A DNA stretch of 12,738 bases from NCBI GenBank assembly GCA_036526195.1, contig DATCYZ010000019.1, positions 1-12,738 of the forward strand, in the 5' to 3' direction. Source of the DNA: DATCYZ01 sp036526195 (GTDB taxonomy: Bacteria; Pseudomonadota; Gammaproteobacteria; Burkholderiales; SG8-39). A program made the position numbers and the translations under genes. The notes under the pieces are model-generated. The model made no database searches, was not told where the DNA came from, and saw only the letters and a list, made by a program, of their open reading frames with translations. Below, one piece after another: positions 8,050 to 12,738 of this stretch (position 1 is its first letter; every line of letters begins with the position of its first letter).

Positions 8050-8055
8050 GACAAT
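8050..8055 (+). promoter_or_regulatory. Candidate -10 element of the tctC promoter
   Basis: GACAAT matches 4 of 6 consensus positions and is centred 33 bp after the operator centre, exactly as at fhs and oxc. No -35 is seen at 8027-8032. A competing candidate, TAGAGT at 8069-8074, lies 52 bp from the operator centre, which would be class I (-61.5) geometry. The sequence alone cannot decide between them. Confidence 0.4.
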
Positions 8056-8068
8056 TGACCGGCGTCCG
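8055..8068 (+). promoter_or_regulatory. Degenerate second FNR-like box at tctC
   Basis: TTGACCGGCGTCCG matches the TTGAC-N4-GTCAA pattern at 8 of 10 defined bases, with a perfect left half-site. It is centred 42 bp (about four helical turns) downstream of the perfect operator, so it would overlap the predicted start of transcription. If bound, it could modulate or repress the promoter. Confidence 0.35.
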
Positions 8069-8141
8069 TAGAGTTGGACGCGTCATGGCTGTGCGCGGGC
8101 CTTGGAGAGGGCCCGGGCAGAGTAAACAGGGAGGAGGGATC

Positions 8142-9149
8142 ATGAAGAACCGAAACGCGATTGTTCGTGCTGCAGGGGCGGCGGTTTTCGCGATGACGCT
8201 CGGTGTTGCGGGCCTCGCGAATGCCTGGGAACCCACCAAGACCGTCGAATTCATCGTGCCCGCGGGCACCGGCGGGGGCGCGGACCAGATGGCACGCGCC
8301 ATCCAGGCCATCGTCGCCAAGAACAACCTGATGAAGCAGTCGCTGGTGGTGATCAACCGCTCCGGCGGCGCCGGCGCGGAAGGCTTCCTCGACGTGAAGG
8401 GCGCGAAGGGCGACCCGCACAAGATCATCATCACGCTGTCGAACCTGTTCACCACCCCGCTTGCCACCGGCGTGCCCTTCAACTGGCGCGACCTGACGCC
8501 GGTGAAGATGATGGCGCTCGACCAGTTCGTGCTCTGGGTGAACGCCGAGGCGCCGTACAAGAGCGCCAAGGAGTACATCGAGGCGGTGAAGAAGGCCGGC
8601 GCGGGCAAGATGAAGATGGGCGGCACCGGGTCGAAGCAGGAAGACCAGATCATCACCGCCGCGATCGAGCAGCAGACCGGCGCGAAGTTCACCTACATCC
8701 CGTTCAAGGGCGGCGGCACCGTGGCGGTGCAACTGGTCGGCAAGCACGTCGATTCGACGGTGAACAACCCGATCGAGGCCGTGGCCCACTGGCGTGCCGG
8801 CAAGCTGCGGCCGCTGTGCGTGTTCGACCCGCAGCGCATGCCGTACAAGGAGAAGCTCACGCCGACGACGTCCTGGGCGGACATCCCGACCTGCAAGGAA
8901 AGCGGGCTGGACGTGAACTACCTGATGCTGCGCGGCATCTTCATGGCCGGTGGCGTGACGCCGGAGCAGGTCCAGTACTACATCGAGGTGCTGAAGAAGG
9001 TGCAGGCGGCGCCCGAGTGGACCGACCTGATGGAGAAGGGCGCGTTCAACACCACCTCGCTGGTCGGCAAGGCCTACGAGGACTGGGTCGCGAAGGAAGA
9101 GGCGCGCCACGTCGGGCTGATGAAGGCCGCGGGCTTCATCGCGAAGTAG
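8142..9149 (+). CDS. tctC: Tripartite tricarboxylate transporter, periplasmic binding protein (TctC/Bug family)
   Basis: This is the extracytoplasmic solute receptor of a TTT carboxylate transporter. The 335-residue precursor has a clear Sec signal peptide (MKNRN, hydrophobic core, predicted cleavage after ANA at residue 28). The mature protein shows the family's two ligand loops: VPAGTGGGAD (39-48), where many members have VPF-APGGG-D, and YIPFKGGG (185-192), followed by VAVQLVGKHVD. GGAGGAGG (8130-8137) gives a very strong ribosome site four bases from the ATG. It heads tctC-tctB-tctA, with an FNR-type operator 115 bp upstream. TTT receptors bind small carboxylates such as citrate, tartrate or terephthalate. 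Oxalate, or another acid made or used with it, is suggested only by the shared operator and the proximity of oxc. The binding loops alone do not reveal the ligand. Confidence 0.92.
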   Translation: MKNRNAIVRAAGAAVFAMTLGVAGLANAWEPTKTVEFIVPAGTGGGADQMARAIQAIVAKNNLMKQSLVVINRSGGAGAEGFLDVKGAKGDPHKIIITLSNLFTTPLATGVPFNWRDLTPVKMMALDQFVLWVNAEAPYKSAKEYIEAVKKAGAGKMKMGGTGSKQEDQIITAAIEQQTGAKFTYIPFKGGGTVAVQLVGKHVDSTVNNPIEAVAHWRAGKLRPLCVFDPQRMPYKEKLTPTTSWADIPTCKESGLDVNYLMLRGIFMAGGVTPEQVQYYIEVLKKVQAAPEWTDLMEKGAFNTTSLVGKAYEDWVAKEEARHVGLMKAAGFIAK

Positions 9150-9158
9150 GGCAGGATC

Positions 9159-9198
9159 GCGATCGCGCCGCGCGCCGCAGGGCGCGCGGCCGGATCGC
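9159..9198 (+). other. 40-nt hairpin between tctC and tctB
   Basis: GCGATC (9159-9164) pairs with GATCGC (9193-9198), then after a 2x2 internal loop a 10-bp perfect stem (9167-9176 with 9181-9190) closes a GCAG loop. It starts 9 bases after the tctC stop and ends just before the tctB ribosome site. Such a structure would protect the 3' end of the receptor message and lower expression of the membrane subunits; that function is inferred. Confidence 0.65.
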
Positions 9199-9213
9199 CG
9201 CACGGAGGAGCGC

Positions 9214-9720
9214 ATGTCGGACCCAACGGACGAGCGGCCCGCCTTTCGCTACAAGGCGGCCGAGGTGGCGGTTGCGCTCGGATTCCTGCTGCTCGGCGCC
9301 ATCGTGGTGTTCGACAGCGTGCGCCTGGGCGCGCAATGGCTTGCGGACGGTCCGCAGCCGGGGTATTTCCCGTTCCGCGTGGGCGTGCTGATCTGCCTCG
9401 CGTCGCTGGTGACGCTGGTGCGCGGCCTGATGATCCCGGACGAGAAGAACATGAGCTTCGTCGAGGTCGGGCAGCTCAAGCTGGTGCTTTCCGTGCTGGT
9501 CCCCGCCGGGGTCTTCGTCGCGCTGGTGGGCTGGATCGGCATGTACGTCTCGGCCACCCTGTTCGTCGCCCTGTTCATGCGCTGGCTGGGGAAATACCCC
9601 TGGTGGAAGGTGGTCTCGGTCTCGGTCGGCAACAGCGTGGTGTTCTTCCTGATCTTCGAGACCTGGTTCAAGGTGCCGCTGCCGAAGGGGCCGCTCGAAG
9701 CCCTGCTGGGAATCAACTGA
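9214..9720 (+). CDS. tctB: Tripartite tricarboxylate transporter, small membrane subunit (TctB)
   Basis: This is a 168-residue inner-membrane protein with about four hydrophobic segments (roughly residues 16-36, 54-70, 87-120 as two passes, and 133-150). The pattern and the GPQPGYFPFRVG segment in the first periplasmic loop are typical of TctB, the small subunit that associates with TctA. GGAGGAG (9204-9210) lies three bases before the ATG. The gene lies between tctC (64-bp gap with a hairpin) and tctA (33-bp gap). TctB sequences are poorly conserved in general, so the call rests as much on position, size and topology as on motif. Confidence 0.88.
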   Translation: MSDPTDERPAFRYKAAEVAVALGFLLLGAIVVFDSVRLGAQWLADGPQPGYFPFRVGVLICLASLVTLVRGLMIPDEKNMSFVEVGQLKLVLSVLVPAGVFVALVGWIGMYVSATLFVALFMRWLGKYPWWKVVSVSVGNSVVFFLIFETWFKVPLPKGPLEALLGIN

Positions 9721-9753
9721 GCCGCATCGACTGAAGGACATCGGGGAGCGCGC

Positions 9754-11262
9754 GTGGAAGAAATCCAGTCGTTGATGCACGGTTTTGCCATTGCGCTCAG
9801 CCTGAAGAACCTTGCGCTGATGTTCACCGGGGTGATCCTCGGGGTGATCATCGGCGTGCTGCCGGGGCTCGGCGGCGCCAACGGCGTGGCGATCCTGCTG
9901 CCGCTCACCTTCTCGATGGCGCAGACCGAGGGCGGGCAGACCTCGGCCATCATCCTGCTCTCGTGCATCTACTGGGGCGCGCTGTTTGGCGGCGCGATCA
10001 CCTCGATCCTCTTCAACATCCCGGGCGAGCCCTGGTCGGTGGCGACCACATTCGACGGCTACCCGCTGGCGCAGAAGGGCCGCGCCGGCGCGGCGCTGAC
10101 CGCGGCCTTCACCTCCTCGTTCATCGGCGCGTTCGTCGCCGTGGTGCTGATCACCTTCCTCTCGCCGCTGGTGGCGAGCTTCGCGCTGGAATTCGGCCCG
10201 CCGGAGTTCTTCGCGGTGTACATGCTGACGTTCTGCGCCTTCATCGGCATGAGCAAGGAACCGCCGTTCAAGACGCTCGCGGCCATGATGACCGGCTTCG
10301 CGCTGGCGGCCGTGGGCACCGACCCGGTGACCGGGACGCTGCGCTTCACCTTCGGCTTCACCCACCTGCTGAGCGGGTTCGACTTCCTGATCGCGGTCAT
10401 CGGCCTGTTCGGCATCGGCGAGATCCTCACCACGCTGGAGGAGGGGCTCGCCTTCAAGGGCGCGTCGGCGCGCATCCGCATCAGCATCGTGATCGAGACC
10501 TGGAAGAACCTGCCGCGCTACTGGCTGACCTCGATCCGCTCGTCCGCGGTCGGCTGCTTCATGGGCATCGTGCCTGGCGGCGCCACCCCGGCCTCGTTCA
10601 TGGCCTACGGCGTGGCGCGACGCTTCTCGAAGGACGGCGACAAGTTCGGCACCGGGCAGGTCGAGGGCGTGGTCGCGCCGGAAACCGCGGCGCACGCCGC
10701 CGGCACCTCGGCGCTCCTGCCGATGCTGACGCTCGGCGTGCCGGGCTCGCCGACCGCCGCGGTGCTGCTCGGCGGCCTGCTGATCTGGGGCCTGCAGCCC
10801 GGGCCGCTGCTCTTCGTCGAGCAGAAGGATTTCGTCTGGGGGCTGATCGCCAGCATGTACCTGGGCAACATCGCGGGCCTGATCGTGGTGCTCACTTGCG
10901 TGCCGCTGTTCGCCGCGATCCTGCGCATCCCGTTTTCGGTGATCGCGCCGATCATCATCGTGATCTGCGCCATCGGCGCCTACACGGTGCACAACTCGAT
11001 CTTCGACGTCTGGATGATGATCGTCTTCGGCGTCGCGGGCTATCTCTTCAAGAAACTCTCCTACCCGCTCGCGCCCATGGTGCTGGCGATCGTGCTGGGC
11101 GACAACGCGGAAGCCGCGTTCCGCCAGTCGATGCTGATGTCGCAGGGCGAGATGTCGATCTTCTTCGCCAACGGGCTGGTGGGCGGCATCACCACGCTGG
11201 CGCTGACGCTGCTCTTGTGGCCGGTGGCCACCTGGCTGCTGCGCCGGGTGCGCGGGCGCTGA
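9754..11262 (+). CDS. tctA: Tripartite tricarboxylate transporter, large permease subunit (TctA)
   Basis: This is a 502-residue inner-membrane permease with about 11-12 transmembrane segments, the usual TctA size. Both family signatures are present: GVLPGLGGANGVAILLP (34-50) and, in the second half, GIVPGGATPASF (271-282), followed by EGVVAPE (304-310) and the LPMLTLGVPGSPTAAVLLGG block (322-341) that is nearly invariant in TctA. Translation starts at GTG (9754), with GGGGAG (9743-9748) five bases upstream. TctA carries the solute delivered by TctC across the membrane, driven by an ion gradient. It ends the operon, convergent with the Crp/Fnr gene after 42 bp. Confidence 0.95.
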   Translation: MEEIQSLMHGFAIALSLKNLALMFTGVILGVIIGVLPGLGGANGVAILLPLTFSMAQTEGGQTSAIILLSCIYWGALFGGAITSILFNIPGEPWSVATTFDGYPLAQKGRAGAALTAAFTSSFIGAFVAVVLITFLSPLVASFALEFGPPEFFAVYMLTFCAFIGMSKEPPFKTLAAMMTGFALAAVGTDPVTGTLRFTFGFTHLLSGFDFLIAVIGLFGIGEILTTLEEGLAFKGASARIRISIVIETWKNLPRYWLTSIRSSAVGCFMGIVPGGATPASFMAYGVARRFSKDGDKFGTGQVEGVVAPETAAHAAGTSALLPMLTLGVPGSPTAAVLLGGLLIWGLQPGPLLFVEQKDFVWGLIASMYLGNIAGLIVVLTCVPLFAAILRIPFSVIAPIIIVICAIGAYTVHNSIFDVWMMIVFGVAGYLFKKLSYPLAPMVLAIVLGDNAEAAFRQSMLMSQGEMSIFFANGLVGGITTLALTLLLWPVATWLLRRVRGR

Positions 11263-11268
11263 GAGAGG

Positions 11269-11301
11269 GCCGCGCGGCGCTGAACAAGGACCGCGCGCGG
11301 C
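11269..11301. terminator. Imperfect GC hairpin between convergent tctA and the regulator gene
   Basis: GCCGCGCGG (11269-11277) pairs with CCGCGCGCGGC (11291-11301) with a two-base bulge. It fills the 42-bp gap between two convergent genes, where a terminator is expected. No T-tract is seen on either strand. Confidence 0.35.
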
Positions 11302-11304
11302 GCT

Positions 11305-11907
11305 TCAGTCGCGCCGCTTCAGGCGCGAGAGCGTCTCGGGCGTCAGGTTGAGGTAGGCGGCGAGCTCCTTTTTCGGGATGCGGCCGGCCAGTTCGGGGTG
11401 CTTGCGGCGAAAGCGCGACACCCGTCCCGGGGCGTCCAGCAGGTGCAGGGTGATGGTGTGCGCCATGACCTCGGACATCAGCTTCATCACCTCGGCCTCG
11501 AAAGCCGATTTCGTGACCGGGTGCCGCTCGAGGAACTCGGCCCACAGCGGGATCGTCATCCGGGCGGTGCGCACCGTGGTGACCGCGACGATGCTGTAGG
11601 GGATCGGCGTGCCGAGGCGCCAGGCGGCGTAGGAGGTGTCCATCTCGGTTTCTGCGGCAAAGCGCAGGATCATCTCGCGCCCTTCCGCGTTCGCCACCAC
11701 GCGCTTGAGCATGCCGTCGAGGATGAAGAACTGCTCCATCTGGGTGTCGCCCTGGCGCACCAGCAGGTCGCCCTTGCGGTAGTCGGCGATGGTGAGCAGG
11801 GGTTCAAGGGCCTGCCACTGCGCCTCGTCCAGCCCCTGCAGGACCTGGTTGCTGCGCAATTGCAGCCGGATGGTGTTGCACTGCGGGTGGGTGGCGAGGC
11901 TGCTCAT
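11305..11907 (-). CDS. Crp/Fnr-family transcriptional regulator
   Basis: This is a 200-residue DNA-binding regulator. Residues about 25-120 form a cyclic-nucleotide-binding-like beta barrel (KGDLLVRQGD at 45-54, FFILDGMLK at 60-68), about 130-155 form the dimer helix, and 177-198 the helix-turn-helix (IPKKELAAYLNLTPETLSRL). The recognition helix has E191-T-L-S194-R195, the ExxSR pattern that in FNR reads TTGA half-sites, and TTGAC palindromes occur at three places in this window. The protein has a single Cys (C10), so an FNR-type oxygen-labile [4Fe-4S] cluster is excluded; the signal is unknown. It stops three residues after SRLK, lacking the C-terminal wing of classic CRP and FNR, as do many short members of the family. 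No good ribosome site precedes the ATG. It is divergent from oxc, 132 bp apart, with the operator between them, so activation of oxc and autoregulation are plausible. Confidence 0.9.
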   Translation of the reverse strand: MSSLATHPQCNTIRLQLRSNQVLQGLDEAQWQALEPLLTIADYRKGDLLVRQGDTQMEQFFILDGMLKRVVANAEGREMILRFAAETEMDTSYAAWRLGTPIPYSIVAVTTVRTARMTIPLWAEFLERHPVTKSAFEAEVMKLMSEVMAHTITLHLLDAPGRVSRFRRKHPELAGRIPKKELAAYLNLTPETLSRLKRRD

Positions 11908-11949
11908 CGGGCAACGGGTCGGCAGAGGCGACGCTGGGGCAGAGGGGGA

Positions 11950-11955
11950 ATTCTA
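11950..11955 (-). promoter_or_regulatory. Candidate -10 element of the regulator gene
   Basis: On the minus strand this reads TAGAAT, 5 of 6 to consensus. The operator centre would lie about 24 bp upstream of the hexamer centre, over the -35 region, rather than at the 33-bp activating distance. This would fit negative autoregulation, but no -35 element supports the promoter. Confidence 0.3.
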
Positions 11956-11969
11956 GACGATCGAAACCC

Positions 11970-11983
11970 TTGACCGCAGTCAA
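11970..11983. promoter_or_regulatory. FNR/CRP-family operator in the regulator/oxc divergent gap
   Basis: TTGACCGCAGTCAA differs from the other two operators by one base in the spacer (A for C) and keeps both TTGAC half-sites. The extended match with the fhs operator covers CTTGACCGC-x-GTCAAGAGC. The centre at 11976.5 is 33 bp before the centre of the oxc -10 hexamer. Confidence 0.85.
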
Positions 11984-12006
11984 GAGCATCGCCGGGTGCG
12001 CCTCAC

Positions 12007-12012
12007 TATCAT
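12007..12012 (+). promoter_or_regulatory. -10 element of the oxc promoter
   Basis: TATCAT matches the -10 consensus at 5 of 6 positions, centred 33 bp after the operator centre. The -35 window (11984-11989, GAGCAT) is not TTGACA-like. The predicted start near 12019 would give a short leader of about 21 nt ahead of the ATG. Confidence 0.65.
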
Positions 12013-12039
12013 TTCCGTCTCTTTCCGAGGGAGACCTTC

Positions 12040-12738
12040 ATGGGCACCGTCGAACCGCAAGTTGCCGCCTCCGGCACGACCCGTGAGGCGCCGTCGCAGA
12101 CCACCGACGGCTTTCACCTGGTCATCGATGCGCTCAAGCTGAACGGCATCGACACCATCTTCGGCCTGCCCGGCATCCCGATCACCGACCTGACCCGCAA
12201 GGCGCAGGCCGAGGGGATGCGCGTGATCTCGTTCCGCCACGAGCAGAACGCCGGCAATGCCGCGGCCATCGCGGGGTTCATGACGCAAAAGCCCGGCATC
12301 TGCCTGACGGTGTCCGCGCCCGGCTTCCTGAACGGCCTCACGGCGCTCGCGAACGCCACCACCAACTGCTTTCCGATGATCCTCATCAGCGGCTCGAGCG
12401 AGCGCGAGATCGTCGACCTGCAGCAGGGCGACTACGAGGAGATGGACCAGCTCGCCGTGGCGCGCTCGCTGTGCAAGGCGGCCTTCCGCGTGCTGCATGC
12501 CGAGGACATCGGCGTCGGCATCGCGCGCTCCATCCGGGCCGCCGTGTCCGGCCGCCCGGGCGGGGTCTACCTCGACCTGCCGGCCAAGCTGTTCGCGCAG
12601 TCGATGGACGCGGAGGCCGGCCGCAAGTCGCTCATCAAGGTGGTCGACCCGGCGCCGCGCCAGATCCCGGCCCCGGACGCGGTCGAGCGCGCCCTCGCGC
12701 TGCTGAAGGCGGCGAAGCGCCCGCTGATCCTGCTCGGC
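12040..12738 (+). CDS. oxc: Oxalyl-CoA decarboxylase, 3' partial
   Basis: The first 233 codons of a thiamine-diphosphate enzyme that converts oxalyl-CoA to formyl-CoA and CO2 (EC 4.1.1.8); the frame is open to the window end. The visible part is the N-terminal pyrimidine-binding domain: FGLPGIPITDL (41-51); SFRHEQNAG with E68, which aligns with the catalytic Glu56 of the Oxalobacter formigenes enzyme after a 12-residue N-terminal offset; SAPGFLNGLTALANATTNC; ISGSSEREIVDLQQGDYEEM (the YEE matches the active-site Tyr120/Glu121 region); and SGRPGGVYLDLPAKLF. These blocks separate Oxc from other members of the acetolactate-synthase-like superfamily. The start is supported by GAGGGAG (12027-12033) six bases before the ATG. 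The operator and -10 lie directly upstream. The next step needs formyl-CoA transferase (frc), expected downstream. Confidence 0.95.
   Translation, partial: MGTVEPQVAASGTTREAPSQTTDGFHLVIDALKLNGIDTIFGLPGIPITDLTRKAQAEGMRVISFRHEQNAGNAAAIAGFMTQKPGICLTVSAPGFLNGLTALANATTNCFPMILISGSSEREIVDLQQGDYEEMDQLAVARSLCKAAFRVLHAEDIGVGIARSIRAAVSGRPGGVYLDLPAKLFAQSMDAEAGRKSLIKVVDPAPRQIPAPDAVERALALLKAAKRPLILLG

Noticed and set aside
7842..9215. 457-codon antisense open frame over tctC
   Set aside because: Covers the tctC promoter and gene on the opposite strand; composition typical of antisense to GC-rich codons.
9136..10992. 618-codon antisense open frame over tctB/tctA
   Set aside because: His/Arg/Glu-rich antisense shadow of two well-supported transporter genes, with no recognisable domain.
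11305..11907. True FNR (oxygen sensor) or catabolite CRP
   Set aside because: Only one Cys, so no [4Fe-4S] cluster; the recognition helix has ExxSR rather than the RExxxR pattern of CRP.

Overview
This 12.7 kb window is GC-rich, densely coding bacterial DNA. The protein families, the codon choice and the FNR-type operators suggest a betaproteobacterium (Burkholderiales or Rhodocyclales-like). That placement is inferred from family resemblance only. No rRNA, tRNA, CRISPR array, transposase or integrase was seen.

The theme is oxalate and formate metabolism. In order: (1) the 3' part of a molybdenum/tungsten NAD-type formate dehydrogenase alpha subunit, cut by the window start; (2) a cytidylate-kinase-like protein with a C-terminal BON-like domain; (3) formate-tetrahydrofolate ligase (fhs); (4) a TerC/YgdQ-type membrane protein on the minus strand, convergent with fhs; (5) an SLC13/ArsB-NhaD-type permease followed closely by a universal stress protein; (6) a complete tripartite tricarboxylate transporter, tctC-tctB-tctA; (7) a Crp/Fnr-family regulator on the minus strand; (8) divergent from it, the first 233 codons of oxalyl-CoA decarboxylase (oxc), cut by the window end.

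The most informative signal lies between the genes. A near-identical palindrome, TTGACCGC(C/A)GTCAA, occurs three times: upstream of fhs, upstream of tctC, and in the regulator/oxc divergent gap. In each case a -10-like hexamer is centred exactly 33 bp downstream of the palindrome centre, and no -35 element is visible. This is the geometry of a class II FNR/CRP-activated promoter. The adjacent regulator carries the FNR-type recognition-helix signature ExxSR, which fits TTGA half-sites. It has only one cysteine, so it cannot hold an FNR-type Fe-S cluster. The window therefore looks like a compact regulon: oxalate (or a related acid) import by TctCBA, decarboxylation of oxalyl-CoA to formyl-CoA by Oxc, release of formate by a CoA-transferase expected outside the window, then formate oxidation by the dehydrogenase or assimilation into formyl-tetrahydrofolate by Fhs.

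The TerC, SLC13 and Usp genes lie between the regulon members but show no copy of the operator. They may be unrelated passengers. No intergenic gap exceeds about 200 bases; the gaps hold operators, -10 elements, GC-rich hairpins and one 12-bp tandem repeat.
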